Below are positions 44,573 to 53,875 of a stretch of DNA of 64,000 bases, one piece after another. The notes under the pieces are model-generated. The model worked only from the letters and a program-made list of their open reading frames with translations. It searched no databases and was not told the DNA's origin. This DNA comes from Achromobacter sp. RTa (GTDB lineage: Bacteria; Pseudomonadota; Gammaproteobacteria; Burkholderiales; Burkholderiaceae_B). Where the stretch lies: NCBI RefSeq assembly GCF_000757485.1, contig NZ_JPYO01000002.1:62001-126000 (forward strand), in the 5' to 3' direction. The position numbers and the translations under genes were made by a program. Position 1 is the stretch's first letter; the number at the start of each line of letters is the position of its first letter.

Positions 44573-45505
44573 CTACAGGCCCATGGCCGTTTCCCAAGGC
44601 AGCTTGGGCGGCAAGGCCTCGGTCATCGCATCGACGAACGCGCGGATGCGCGGCGATAGATGGCGGTTGGGCAGGTAGACCAGCTGCACGGGCGTGCCCG
44701 GCGCGATCCAGTCCGTCAGGATGAGCTGGAGGCGTCCGTCCAGGACGGCGGACTCCGCGATGAAGCTGGCCATGCGCGCGATGCCCGCGCCGGCCACCAC
44801 GGCGTCCAGGATGGCCTCGGGATGGTTCACGTTCAGGTTGCCGCCGGGCGTGATCGTGTAGCGCTCTTCCCCTTTCTGGAAATCCCATTCGTGGTAGCGG
44901 CCGGTCTGCCATTGGACGTAGGCCAGGCAGTTGTGCCGTTCGAGGTCGGCGGGCGTGGCCGGCGTGCCATGGGCCGCGAGATACGCGGGGCTTGCGCAGG
45001 TGACATAGCGCAGCCGCGAAAGGGTCTTGGCGATTACCCGCGAGTCCGCGGTGACGCCGATCCTGATGGTGGCGTCCAGCCCTTCTTCGGCCAGGTTGGG
45101 AACGCGGTCGCTGAAATCCGAGTTGATCGACAGGCCCGGATAGCGCGCCGTCAAGGACAGCAGGGCGGGCATGATGACCTTTCTTCCCATGCCGACGGGG
45201 GCATGCACGCGCAGCTTGCCGCGGGGCGTCAGGCTGGCGCCCGTTACCTCGGCTTCGGTGGCTTCGACCTCCAGCAGGATGAGGCGGCAGCGCTGCAGCA
45301 GGAGCTCGCCATCGTCGGTCAGCGACAGGCTGCGGGTGGTGCGGTTCAGCAGCTTCACCCCAAGCTTGCCCTCCAGCAAGGTAACGCTCTTGCTGACGGC
45401 GGCCGGCGATACGCCGAGCCGATGCGCGGCGGCGGTGAAGCTGCCGCTGTCCGCGACGCGCACGAAATTGAGGACATGCTTCAGATGGTCAATCAGTATG
45501 TACAT
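44573..45505 (-). CDS. LysR-family transcriptional regulator
   Basis: The product has 310 aa. The winged helix-turn-helix spans residues 7-66 (FVRVADSGSFTAAAHRLGVS, KSVTLLEGKLGVKLLNRTTRS). The effector domain begins near 95 (GKLRVHAPVGMGRKVIMP). It is transcribed away from the long catabolic operon at 45645, the usual arrangement for a LysR activator of its neighbour. The inducer would be a pathway acid or CoA ester. Confidence 0.92.
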   Translation of the reverse strand: MYILIDHLKHVLNFVRVADSGSFTAAAHRLGVSPAAVSKSVTLLEGKLGVKLLNRTTRSLSLTDDGELLLQRCRLILLEVEATEAEVTGASLTPRGKLRVHAPVGMGRKVIMPALLSLTARYPGLSINSDFSDRVPNLAEEGLDATIRIGVTADSRVIAKTLSRLRYVTCASPAYLAAHGTPATPADLERHNCLAYVQWQTGRYHEWDFQKGEERYTITPGGNLNVNHPEAILDAVVAGAGIARMASFIAESAVLDGRLQLILTDWIAPGTPVQLVYLPNRHLSPRIRAFVDAMTEALPPKLPWETAMGL

Positions 45506-45534
45506 GGCGATCGGGCTTGGGAGTCCACGCCATC

Positions 45535-45553
45535 TTAGCGATTCCGTCGCTGA
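45535..45553. promoter_or_regulatory. Candidate LysR binding site
   Basis: TTAGCGA (45535-45541) and TCGCTGA (45547-45553) form an imperfect inverted repeat with a 5-base centre, matching 6 of 7 pairs and the T-N11-A layout. It sits 30 bases from the LysR start and 92 from the operon start. Confidence 0.5.
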
Positions 45554-45644
45554 AAGTTAAAGGTGATTTGCCCTAGGATCCGTTTATCTCCGGAATCCGC
45601 ATCCCTACACTGGCCCGCAGTGCTGGACACAACAGGAGAAGAGG

Positions 45645-46046
45645 GTGGAGATGCGGAGCAATGCGAGGGCGGAGGCCGGGCCCGAGCAGGTTTACCTGGA
45701 CGGGCTGGCTTCGGGCCGGTTCGAGATCCAACGCTGCACGGCTTGCAATCAGGCTGTTTTCTATCCGCGCTGCGTGTGCCCGCATTGCGGCGGCACTGCA
45801 TTGGACTGGTTTGCTCCCTCGGGCAAGGGCGTGGTCTACGCCACCACCACCGTATACCGCAAGCCCGAGCAGGGCGGCGACTACAACGTGTGCCTAGTCG
45901 ACCTTCAGGAAGGCGTGCGGATGATGAGCCAGGTCCGGTCGCTTGCGCCTGACCAGGTGCGGATCGGCATGCGGGTGGCGGCCCGCATCGCAATGGTGGG
46001 CGACGTCGCCCAAGTCGTTTTCGAACCATCGGAGGAGCTGGCATGA
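45645..46046 (+). CDS. DUF35 zinc-ribbon/OB-fold protein, partner of the following thiolase
   Basis: The product has 133 aa. A rubredoxin-like zinc ribbon (RCTACNQAVFYPRCVCPHCGG) near residues 30-50 is followed by an OB fold (GVVYATTTVYRKPEQGG, VCLVDLQEGVRMM). Such proteins form complexes with SCP-x type thiolases and hold the acyl-CoA ligand. AGGAG (45634-45638) favours the GTG at 45645; ATG at 45651 is close behind. The stop overlaps the thiolase start. Confidence 0.88.
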   Translation: MEMRSNARAEAGPEQVYLDGLASGRFEIQRCTACNQAVFYPRCVCPHCGGTALDWFAPSGKGVVYATTTVYRKPEQGGDYNVCLVDLQEGVRMMSQVRSLAPDQVRIGMRVAARIAMVGDVAQVVFEPSEELA

Positions 46047-47215
46047 CGCTGCGCGACTTGCGGGGCCGCGCGGCCATCGTCGGGGTGGGGCAGGCCGGGC
46101 TGGGACAGGCCCAGGGCTACACCGAGCAGGAGATTCTCACGCAGGCGGCGATGGCCGCGATCGCCGACGCCGGCCTTAGCCTCAGGGACATCGACGGGAT
46201 CACCACCTGCAGTTCCCTGTCGACCATGTGGGGCATGTCGGTCGCCGAGTATCTCGGCATCCGTCCCACCTTCCTGGACAGCACCATGATCGGCGGGTCC
46301 AGCTATGTTGCGCATTTGCTGCCGGCGATGCATGCGCTGGCGTCCGGGCAATGCAACGCCGTGCTGGTGTGCTACGGCAGCACGCAGCGCACCGCCAAGT
46401 TCAACCGCGCCGATCTGACCCGGGTGCGGAAGGTCCTGGATCCGCAGCCCTACGAAACGCCGTATGACCCGCCCATGCCGGCGGCGGCCTACGCGCTGGC
46501 GGCAAGCCGCCACATGCATCAGTACGGCACGACGCGCAAGCAGCTGTCGGAGGTGGCCGTGGCGGCTCGCAAATGGGCGCAGCTGAACCCCGAAGCCACC
46601 ATGAGGGATCCGCTTTCGCTGGAAGACGTGGCGGGCGCGCGCCCGGTCTGCGCTCCGTTCACGGTTCGCGATTGCTGCATGGTGAGCGATGGCGCGGGCG
46701 CGTTCGTCATGACCCGGTCGGACCGGGCGCGGGACTGTGCCAAGCAGCCGGTGTACGTGCTGGGTAACGCCACCGCGGTGTGGAACCGCCAGGTGTCGTC
46801 CATGCACGACCTGACGGTGACCGCCGCATTGGAATCGGGCAGGCGCTGCTACGAAATGGCCGGCGTGGGCGCGAAGGACATGGACCTGGCCATGCTGTAT
46901 GACGCCTTCACGATCAACACGATCTTGTTCCTGGAGGACCTGGGCTTCTGCGGCAAGGGCGAGGGCGGGGCCTTCGTCGATGATGGCGCGATCGCGCCGG
47001 GCGGACGCCTGGCCGTCAATACCAACGGAGGCGGGCTGTCTTGCGTGCATCCGGGCATGTATGGGGTGTTCCTGATGGTAGAGGCGGTGCGGCAGCTGCG
47101 CGGCGAGTGCGGCGCGCGGCAAGTCAAGGATCCGGCCCTGGCGCTGGTGCACGGCAACGGCGGAACCTTGTCCAGCCAGTCCACCGCCATCCTCGGTACC
47201 CGGGACGCGCTGTAG
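46043..47215 (+). CDS. SCP-x-type thiolase / acetyl-CoA acetyltransferase-like protein
   Basis: The product has 390 aa with the non-canonical thiolase fold: AAIVGVGQAGLG, ALASGQCNAVLVCYGS, and the C-terminal NTNGGGLSCVHPGMYGVF carrying the conserved GG-x-x-x-x-HP His. In SCP-x thiolases this His lies in the active site. It would split a 3-ketoacyl-CoA or perform a retro-aldol reaction, as some DUF35-linked members do. Overlap ATGA with the DUF35 gene shows translational coupling. Confidence 0.88.
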   Translation: MTLRDLRGRAAIVGVGQAGLGQAQGYTEQEILTQAAMAAIADAGLSLRDIDGITTCSSLSTMWGMSVAEYLGIRPTFLDSTMIGGSSYVAHLLPAMHALASGQCNAVLVCYGSTQRTAKFNRADLTRVRKVLDPQPYETPYDPPMPAAAYALAASRHMHQYGTTRKQLSEVAVAARKWAQLNPEATMRDPLSLEDVAGARPVCAPFTVRDCCMVSDGAGAFVMTRSDRARDCAKQPVYVLGNATAVWNRQVSSMHDLTVTAALESGRRCYEMAGVGAKDMDLAMLYDAFTINTILFLEDLGFCGKGEGGAFVDDGAIAPGGRLAVNTNGGGLSCVHPGMYGVFLMVEAVRQLRGECGARQVKDPALALVHGNGGTLSSQSTAILGTRDAL

Positions 47216-47245
47216 CGGCCAACGATCCATTGCTTGGGGAAATCC

Positions 47246-47932
47246 ATGTTGAACAAAATCGTGCCGTCCCTGGAGGCGGCGGTCGCGGGGGTGGCCGACG
47301 GCGCCACGCTGCTGATCGGCGGCTTCGGAGCGTCGGGCGTGCCGACGGAACTGCTGCAGGCGCTGCTTGAGACGGGCGCGCGCGAACTGACCATCGTCAA
47401 CAACAACGCGGGCAACGGAGAGCAGGGTTTGAGCCAGCTGATCCGCGCCGGACGGGTCCGCAAGGTGATCTGTTCCTTCGCCCGCTCGTCGAATCCCAAA
47501 AAGCCGAACGCCGCCGCGTTCGGGGAGTGGTATGCGGCGGGCCGGATCGAGCTCGAGGTCGTGCCGCAAGGCACGCTGGCCGAGCGCCTGCGCGCGGCCG
47601 GCGCGGGGATCGGCCCCTTCTTTACGCCCACCGCCTATGGCACCCGCCTGGCGGAGGGCAAGGAAACCCGCAGCATCAATGGCCGCGGTTACGTGCTGGA
47701 AGATCCCTTGCCTGGCGACGTCGCGTTCGTGAAGGCACAGTGCGGCGATAGCGCGGGCAACCTGACCTACCGCTACGCCAGCCGCAATTTTGGGCCCGTG
47801 ATGTGCATGGCCGCCCGGCTAGCCGTCGCCCAGGTCGATGAGATCGTGCCTTTGGGAACCCTGGCGCCCGAGCATGTGATGACGCCGGGAATCTTCGTGC
47901 AACGCCTCGTCGAGTGCCGCAATGCCAATTGA
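47246..47932 (+). CDS. 3-oxoacid CoA-transferase subunit A (PcaI/AtoD-like)
   Basis: The product has 228 aa. It shows GATLLIGGFGASGVPTELLQAL and NNAGNGEQGLSQLI, the family I CoA-transferase A signature. With subunit B it transfers CoA from succinyl- or acetyl-CoA to an acid. ATG 47246 is preceded by GGGGA. The stop overlaps the start of the B subunit. Confidence 0.92.
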   Translation: MLNKIVPSLEAAVAGVADGATLLIGGFGASGVPTELLQALLETGARELTIVNNNAGNGEQGLSQLIRAGRVRKVICSFARSSNPKKPNAAAFGEWYAAGRIELEVVPQGTLAERLRAAGAGIGPFFTPTAYGTRLAEGKETRSINGRGYVLEDPLPGDVAFVKAQCGDSAGNLTYRYASRNFGPVMCMAARLAVAQVDEIVPLGTLAPEHVMTPGIFVQRLVECRNAN

Positions 47933-48590
47933 AACCTTATCGCGCGAACGCATGGCGCAGATCGTCGCCGCCGACATTCCGCCGGCATCCTACGTCAACT
48001 TGGGCATCGGCATGCCGACCCTGGTGGCGGACTACCTGTCGCCGGAGGCCGGTGTCGTCCTGCACAGCGAGAACGGCATCCTGGGCATGCGAGGCCTGGC
48101 GCCGGGCCAGGAAATCGACGGAGACCTGCTCAACGCCAGCAAGGACCCGGTGGCCCTGGATGTGGGAGCGTCCATCACCGACCACGTCGTGTCGTTTTCC
48201 ATGATGCGGGGCGGCCATATCGACCTGACCGTACTGGGCGCGTTCCAGGTCTCGGCCGACGGCGACCTGGCCAACTGGGATACCGGGCGCGAGGACTCGA
48301 TTCCCGCGGTGGGCGGCGCCATGGACCTGGTGGCGGGCGCCAAGCGCATCTTCGTGATGATGCAGCACGTGGACCGGGACGGCCGGCCGAAGATCGTGCC
48401 GCAATGCACTTATCCGCTTACCGGCAAGGCCGTGGTCGACCGGATCTACAGCGACCTGGCCATCATCGACGTGACGCCGGACGGCCTGCGCGTGAAGGCG
48501 ATGGCGCGGGGGCTGGATTTCGCCGCGCTGCAGGAGCGGACCGCCGTGGCCTTGACGCTGGACGATGCATGGATCGAATTGGCGCCCTGA
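47922..48590 (+). CDS. 3-oxoacid CoA-transferase subunit B (PcaJ/AtoA-like)
   Basis: The product has 222 aa. The catalytic Glu50 lies in VLHSENGILGM (Glu attacked by the CoA thioester). YVNLGIGMPTLVADYL and the GGHIDLTVLGAFQV stretch are family-typical. The pair activates the organic acid degraded by this operon. Confidence 0.93.
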   Translation: MPIETLSRERMAQIVAADIPPASYVNLGIGMPTLVADYLSPEAGVVLHSENGILGMRGLAPGQEIDGDLLNASKDPVALDVGASITDHVVSFSMMRGGHIDLTVLGAFQVSADGDLANWDTGREDSIPAVGGAMDLVAGAKRIFVMMQHVDRDGRPKIVPQCTYPLTGKAVVDRIYSDLAIIDVTPDGLRVKAMARGLDFAALQERTAVALTLDDAWIELAP

Positions 48591-48623
48591 GCCGACAGGC
48601 GGGCGCCGCTATTGGAGGCGGTA

Positions 48624-50168
48624 ATGAGTTGGACTCATGAGTTGGAAGAGTTGGAGCGCCGCAGGGAGTATTCCCTGCGCATGGGCGGTCCGGAAAAGAT
48701 AAAGCGCCAGCACGACGCGGGAAAACTGGACATCCGCCAGCGCGTCGAACGGCTGGTCGACGAAGGTTCTTTCCTGGAAGTGGGCGGGCTGGCGGGCAGC
48801 GGCGAGTACGACGAGCAGGGCCGGCTCACGAACGTGGTGCCGTCGAACGTGATCATGGGGCGCGCCACGCTGGACCGTAAGAACGTCGTGGTGGTGGGCG
48901 ACGACTTCACCGTGCGGGGCGGGGCGAACGATGGAGCCGTCGGCGACAAGATGATGTTCGCCGAACAGATGGCGTACGACTTGCGCATCCCGCTGGTGCG
49001 CCTGATCGACGGCACCGGCGGCGGCGGGTCGGTCAAGAACATCGAGAAAATGGGGCACGCTCTGCTGCCCAAGATGAAGATCTGGCCCTATGTGGCGCGC
49101 AACCTGACCCAGGTGCCGGTGGTGTCGCTGGCGCTGGGCTCGGTGGCGGGCCAGGGCGCGGCGCGGGTTGCGGGCAGTCATTATTCGGTGATGGTGAAGG
49201 ACACGTCGCAGCTGTTCATCGCCGGGCCGCCAGTGGTGGCCAAGATCGGCCAGCATCTGAGCAAGAACGAGCTGGGCGGAAGCGCCATCCACACGCGCAA
49301 CGGCGTGGTGGACGACGAGGTGGATTCCGAGGACGACGCATTTCGCGCCGCCCGCCGCTTCCTGTCCTATCTGCCGCCCTCGGTATACGAGCTGGCGCCG
49401 CGGGGCGCGATTCCCGCCGCCGCGGCGGACCAGGAATGGCTGCGCACGGCCATTCCCAAGGACACGCGCAAGGTCTACAAGATCAGGCCCATACTGGAAA
49501 CCCTGTTCGATCCCGGCAGCCTGTTCGAGATCGGGCGGCACTGGGGCAAGGCGATCGTCGGCGGCCTGGCGCGGATCGACGGGTGGCCGGTGCTGTTCGC
49601 AGCCAGCAATCCCTACCATTACGGCGGCGGCTGGGACCGGCATACCGCCGAGAAATTCATCCGCCTGGTGGACTTGGCCGAGGCCTTCCATCTGCCGGTC
49701 GTGAACCTGGTGGACATCGCGGGTTTCCAGATTGGCCTGGAGGCGGAGAAGGACGGCGTGATGCGCGCCGGCGTGCGCGCGCTGACCGCTGTTTCGCAAT
49801 CGACGGTGCCGTGGTTCTCGCTCATCATGCGGCGCGCCTTCGGGGTTGCCGCGGGCGGACATCAGAACTCCAGCCGCTTCAATTTCCGTTATGCCTGGCC
49901 CTCGGCCCAGTGGGGGTCGCTGCCTATCGAGGGCGGCCTGGAAGTGGCATACCGCTCGGAGATCGAAGCGTCCAGCGACCCCGAGGCCAAGCGCGCGGAA
50001 ATCGAAGCCAGGGTGCGCAGCCTGACGTCGCCGTTCCGCAGCGCCGAGGCCTTCGTGATCGAGGACATCATCGATCCGGCAGCCACGCGCGCGCGGCTGG
50101 TGGAGTTTGCCAACCTGGCCGCGCCGCTGCGCCAGCCGGGCCAGGTGAACACCGGATTCCGGCCATGA
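48624..50168 (+). CDS. Biotin-dependent acyl-CoA carboxylase, carboxyltransferase subunit (beta)
   Basis: The product has 514 aa. It has both crotonase-like halves: RIPLVRLIDGTGGGGSVKN, ALGSVAGQGAARVAGSHY in the first and VNLVDIAGFQIGLEAEKDGVMRAG in the second. It resembles propionyl-, methylcrotonyl- and geranyl-CoA carboxylase beta subunits, with the residue choice that sets substrate unresolved. GGAGG precedes the ATG at 48624. It lies next to alpha and carrier genes. Confidence 0.9.
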   Translation: MSWTHELEELERRREYSLRMGGPEKIKRQHDAGKLDIRQRVERLVDEGSFLEVGGLAGSGEYDEQGRLTNVVPSNVIMGRATLDRKNVVVVGDDFTVRGGANDGAVGDKMMFAEQMAYDLRIPLVRLIDGTGGGGSVKNIEKMGHALLPKMKIWPYVARNLTQVPVVSLALGSVAGQGAARVAGSHYSVMVKDTSQLFIAGPPVVAKIGQHLSKNELGGSAIHTRNGVVDDEVDSEDDAFRAARRFLSYLPPSVYELAPRGAIPAAAADQEWLRTAIPKDTRKVYKIRPILETLFDPGSLFEIGRHWGKAIVGGLARIDGWPVLFAASNPYHYGGGWDRHTAEKFIRLVDLAEAFHLPVVNLVDIAGFQIGLEAEKDGVMRAGVRALTAVSQSTVPWFSLIMRRAFGVAAGGHQNSSRFNFRYAWPSAQWGSLPIEGGLEVAYRSEIEASSDPEAKRAEIEARVRSLTSPFRSAEAFVIEDIIDPAATRARLVEFANLAAPLRQPGQVNTGFRP

Positions 50169-50178
50169 GACGCCAACC

Positions 50179-51546
50179 ATGAAGAAAATACTGATCGCCA
50201 ACCGCGGGGCTGCCGCCGCGCGCGTCCTGCGCGCCGTGAAGGCGCTGGGCCTGCAGTCCGTCGTGGTGCATTCCGAGGCCGACGCGGATCTGCCCTATGT
50301 GCGGCAGGCCGACGAAAGCGTCTGCATCGGTCCGGCCCCTGCCCGCGACAGCTATCTCAACCAGGACGCGCTGCTCGGCGTCATGGCGCGCTGCGGCGCC
50401 GACGCGCTGCACCCGGGCTATGGATTCCTTTCGGAGAACGCGGAGTTCGCCCGCCGTGTCGAGGCTGCCGGGCATTGCTTCATCGGGCCGTCCGCCAAGT
50501 GGATCGACGCCCTGGGCAACAAGGCCGCGGCGCGCGCGCTGATGCAGCGGCATGGGCTGCCTGCGGGCGGCAGCACGGGCGTTCTGCCGGGAGACGACAT
50601 GGCCGCCGTCTGCCGCGCGGCCGAGGCGCTGGGTTTTCCGGTCCTGATCAAACCGGCGGGAGGAGGCGGCGGCATAGGCATGGTCCCAGCCGAGGACGCC
50701 CAGTCCTTGCCGGCTTGCTGGGAACGCGCCAGGGGCATGGCTGAAAAGGCGTTCGGCGACGCGTCCCTTTATCTGGAACGGTTCATCAAGGCGCCCAGGC
50801 ATATCGAATTCCAGTTCCTGGCGGACCGCTACGGAAACGTGCTGTCTCTCTTCGAGCGGGATTGCTCCACGCAGCGCCGCTACCAGAAGGTGATCGAGGA
50901 GGCGCCCGCGCCCGCGATCGACCGCAAGGCCGTCGCGGACATGGCGGGCAGGCTGTCGGCGATTCTGGGCGAGATCGGCTACGACGTCATCGGCACCGTG
51001 GAGATGCTCTATACGCCAGAAAGCGGCTTTTCGTTCCTGGAGGTCAATACCCGCCTGCAGGTCGAGCATGCCATTTCCGAGGCGGTCACGGGCGTGGACA
51101 TCGTGCAGGCTCAGATCCGCCTGGCCGCGGGCGAGACGCTGTCCTCCGTGGTTGGGCGGAAGCCGGCTTTGGCGGGGCATGCCATCGAGGCGCGCGTGTG
51201 CGCGGAGGATCCGGTGCGCTTCCTGCCGTCGCCCGGCGTGCTGAAAGTCTTCGATCTGCCGGACGCGGCGCCGGGCCTGCGGATAGAGACCGGCTATGCG
51301 GCGGGCAACCGGGTTTCCAGCCACTACGATCCCATGGTCGCGAAGATCATTGCGCACGCCGATACCCGCGAAGACGCCACGCGGGCTCTGATCGACGCGC
51401 TGGATGCCACGCGGGTGGAAGGCATCAAGACCAATATCCCGATGATCCTGCAGGTGCTGCGGTCCGAGCGGTTCGGGGCGGGCGCCATGACCGTGGATGG
51501 TCTGCAGGCATTGATCTCAACACAGGCATCGAAGGAGCGAGCATGA
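50179..51546 (+). CDS. Biotin carboxylase subunit (alpha, without carrier domain)
   Basis: The product has 455 aa. The ATP-grasp domain has KKILIANRGAAAARVLRAVK, LIKPAGGGGGIGM and the conserved EVNTRLQVEHAISE. It carboxylates biotin on the separate carrier protein that follows. Length is that of a stand-alone biotin carboxylase (AccC). The Gly-rich loop deviates slightly from the usual KAAAGGGGKGM (here KPAGGGGGIGM, with Ile-Gly in place of Lys-Gly), a detail worth checking. Confidence 0.9.
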   Translation: MKKILIANRGAAAARVLRAVKALGLQSVVVHSEADADLPYVRQADESVCIGPAPARDSYLNQDALLGVMARCGADALHPGYGFLSENAEFARRVEAAGHCFIGPSAKWIDALGNKAAARALMQRHGLPAGGSTGVLPGDDMAAVCRAAEALGFPVLIKPAGGGGGIGMVPAEDAQSLPACWERARGMAEKAFGDASLYLERFIKAPRHIEFQFLADRYGNVLSLFERDCSTQRRYQKVIEEAPAPAIDRKAVADMAGRLSAILGEIGYDVIGTVEMLYTPESGFSFLEVNTRLQVEHAISEAVTGVDIVQAQIRLAAGETLSSVVGRKPALAGHAIEARVCAEDPVRFLPSPGVLKVFDLPDAAPGLRIETGYAAGNRVSSHYDPMVAKIIAHADTREDATRALIDALDATRVEGIKTNIPMILQVLRSERFGAGAMTVDGLQALISTQASKERA

Positions 51547-51755
51547 AGAAGATTGTGTCTAGCGTGGCGGGCCGCATCGTGGCTTGTTGCGTGGAAGAGG
51601 GCGCGCAAGTCGCGACGGGCGACGAGGCGTTCAAGGTCGAGTCCATGAAAATGGAGATTCCCGTCGAAAGTGAAGCAAACGGCCGTATCGCCAGGGTCCT
51701 GGTGGCGGTCGGAGACGAGGTGGGAGAGGGGCAAGAGCTCGCATTGCTGGATTGA
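51543..51755 (+). CDS. Stand-alone biotinyl carrier domain (BCCP-like)
   Basis: The product has only 70 aa. The biotin attachment site is Lys36 in VESMKMEIP. It starts MKKIVSSVAGRIVACCVEEG, with the hammerhead fold and no Pro/Ala linker as in AccB. It overlaps the carboxylase gene by ATGA and completes a three-part carboxylase (BC, BCCP, CT). Confidence 0.92.
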   Translation: MKKIVSSVAGRIVACCVEEGAQVATGDEAFKVESMKMEIPVESEANGRIARVLVAVGDEVGEGQELALLD

Positions 51756-51797
51756 AGCGGGCCGCTCCAAGAAAAACCGACAACGAGCGAGGAGACA

Positions 51798-52826
51798 ATG
51801 TTCAATACAAACCATAGCGACGCGTCCGCATCCCAGGCGCGAAACAAATCACTGAAGGCCTGGGCGGCGCTGGGCCTGGCCGCCCTCTTGGGCACCGCGA
51901 ACGTGGCCGCGGCCCAAGGCGCGCAGGGCTATCCAAGCAAACCGGTCACCATCAGCGTTCCGTTCTCCGCCGGCGGCACGACGGACATCCTGGCGCGCGT
52001 GATCGGCCAGCGCCTGGGCGAGCGTTGGGGCGTGTCCGTGGTGGTCGAAAACAAGCCGGGGGCGGGCGGCAACATCGGCACCGCGCAGGTGGCGCGCGCC
52101 GCGCCCGACGGCTACACGCTGGTGATGGGCACGATCGGCACGCACGCCATCAATCCCAGCCTGTACAAATCCATGCCCTATGACGCCATCAAGGACTTCG
52201 CGCCGATCACCCGCACGGCCATGGTGCCCAACGCCCTGGTGGTGCCCAAGGATGCGCCGTACAACACCGTCAAGGAGCTGGTCGCCTACGGCAAGAGCCA
52301 TCCCGGCAAACTCACCTTCGGCTCGTCCGGTCACGGAAGCACGCTGCACATGTCGGGCGAGACCTTCAAGATGATGACCGGCGTCGATATGGTGCACGTT
52401 CCGTACAAAGGCAGCACTCCCGCAGTGACCGACTTGCTGGGCGGGCAGATATCGATGATTTTCGACAATCTGCCCTCGGCGCTGCCGCACATCAAGGCCG
52501 GCCGCCTGAAGGTGCTGGCGGTGACCTCGGCCCAGCGCAGCGAGCAGCTTCCGGATGTGCCGACGGTGGCGGAGGCCGGGGTCCCCGGCTACGAAGTCGT
52601 TTCGTGGTTCGGCCTGTGGGCGCCCGCCAAGACGCCCGACGCCGTCGTCACGGAAATCAACAAGCAAGTGGTCGACATCATCCGGACGCCCGACATGCAG
52701 AAGCAGATCCGGGACCAGGGGGCGGTGCCGCAGCCGGATTCGCCCGCCGAGTTCGCGGCGTTCATCGCCAGCGAGAGCAAGAAGTGGGCCGAGGTGGTGC
52801 GCCGCGCCAACGTAACGACCGAGTAA
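51798..52826 (+). CDS. Bug/TctC-family periplasmic solute-binding protein
   Basis: The product has 342 aa. A signal peptide (WAALGLAALLGTANVAAA) precedes YPSKPVTISVPFSAGGTTDILARVIGQRL, the Bug family opening. The family binds carboxylates such as tricarboxylates, nicotinate or aromatic acids and is greatly expanded in Bordetella and relatives. No TctA/TctB permease is seen here. Position inside the operon suggests it binds the acid that the enzymes degrade. Confidence 0.92.
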   Translation: MFNTNHSDASASQARNKSLKAWAALGLAALLGTANVAAAQGAQGYPSKPVTISVPFSAGGTTDILARVIGQRLGERWGVSVVVENKPGAGGNIGTAQVARAAPDGYTLVMGTIGTHAINPSLYKSMPYDAIKDFAPITRTAMVPNALVVPKDAPYNTVKELVAYGKSHPGKLTFGSSGHGSTLHMSGETFKMMTGVDMVHVPYKGSTPAVTDLLGGQISMIFDNLPSALPHIKAGRLKVLAVTSAQRSEQLPDVPTVAEAGVPGYEVVSWFGLWAPAKTPDAVVTEINKQVVDIIRTPDMQKQIRDQGAVPQPDSPAEFAAFIASESKKWAEVVRRANVTTE

Positions 52827-52891
52827 GACAACGATGTTTGCAGCCGGGGCCGTCGGGGATTCCGGCGGACCGGCTCTCAGGAGACTCAGGC

Positions 52892-53821
52892 ATGGAACGC
52901 ATGATGGAAGGCAAAGTGGTGGTGGTGACCGGCGCCGGCGGAGGCATCGGCCGGGAGATCGCGTTGCAGCTGGCCGCGGAGGGCGCGAAGGTGGTGGTCA
53001 ACGACATCGGCGTTGCGCTCAATGGCGACAACCTTTCCGTTGACGAAGCGCCCGTGGCGCCGGCCGACGGCGTCGTCGCCGAGATTCGCGCGGCCGGCGG
53101 CACGGCGGTCGCCAATTTCGATTCGGTGGCAACGCACGCGTCGGCCAACGCCATCATCCAATGCGCCATGGACGAATTCGGCCGCATCGACGGCGTGGTC
53201 AATAACGCGGGTAATCTGCGCGACCGTTCGTTCCACAAAATGAGCGAAGACGAGTGGCGCTCGGTGATCGCGGTCCATCTGGACGGCACGTTCTTCGTCA
53301 GCCGGTCGGCCGCCGCGCACTTCCGCGAGCAGGAGGGCGGGGCGATGGTCCACATGACCTCGACCTCCGGGCTTATCGGCAACTACGGCCAGGCCAACTA
53401 CGGCGCGGCCAAGCTGGGCATCGTGGCCCTGTCCAAGATGATCGCGCTGGACATGGGCCGGTACAACGTGCGCTCCAACTGCATCGCGCCGTCCGCCTGG
53501 AGCCGCATGACCAGCTCCATTCCCACCGACACGCCGCAGCAGCGGGACCGCGTCGAAAAGCTCAAGAAGATGGAGGCGGGCAAGATCGCGCCGATGGCCG
53601 TGTATTTGCTCAGCGATGCGGCGCGCGAGGTGAGCGGGCAGATATTCGCCGTGCGTGCCAACGAGATCATGCTGATGAGCCAGCCGCGCCCGTTGCGCTC
53701 CGTGCACTACAGCGAAGGCTGGACGCCGCAGCGCATCGCGGAGGTCGCCATTCCTGCGATGCAGAAGCATTTCTATCCGCTTGAGCGCTCCCCCGATGTG
53801 ATGAGCTGGGATCCCATCTGA
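52892..53821 (+). CDS. SDR-family 3-hydroxyacyl-CoA dehydrogenase (MFE-2-like)
   Basis: The product has 309 aa. The NAD site is VVVTGAGGGIGREIALQLAAEG and the catalytic Tyr/Lys lie in GNYGQANYGAAKLGIVALSK. The long N-terminal insert after VVNDIGVALNGD and the match to the peroxisomal multifunctional enzyme type 2 dehydrogenase suggest a D-3-hydroxyacyl-CoA substrate. Its partner hydratase follows 54 bases later. Confidence 0.87.
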   Translation: MERMMEGKVVVVTGAGGGIGREIALQLAAEGAKVVVNDIGVALNGDNLSVDEAPVAPADGVVAEIRAAGGTAVANFDSVATHASANAIIQCAMDEFGRIDGVVNNAGNLRDRSFHKMSEDEWRSVIAVHLDGTFFVSRSAAAHFREQEGGAMVHMTSTSGLIGNYGQANYGAAKLGIVALSKMIALDMGRYNVRSNCIAPSAWSRMTSSIPTDTPQQRDRVEKLKKMEAGKIAPMAVYLLSDAAREVSGQIFAVRANEIMLMSQPRPLRSVHYSEGWTPQRIAEVAIPAMQKHFYPLERSPDVMSWDPI

Positions 53822-53875
53822 TCCCGCGACGCTTGCCGCGCAATCGATTTACAGGCAACAGGAAGGGAGGGCGCC

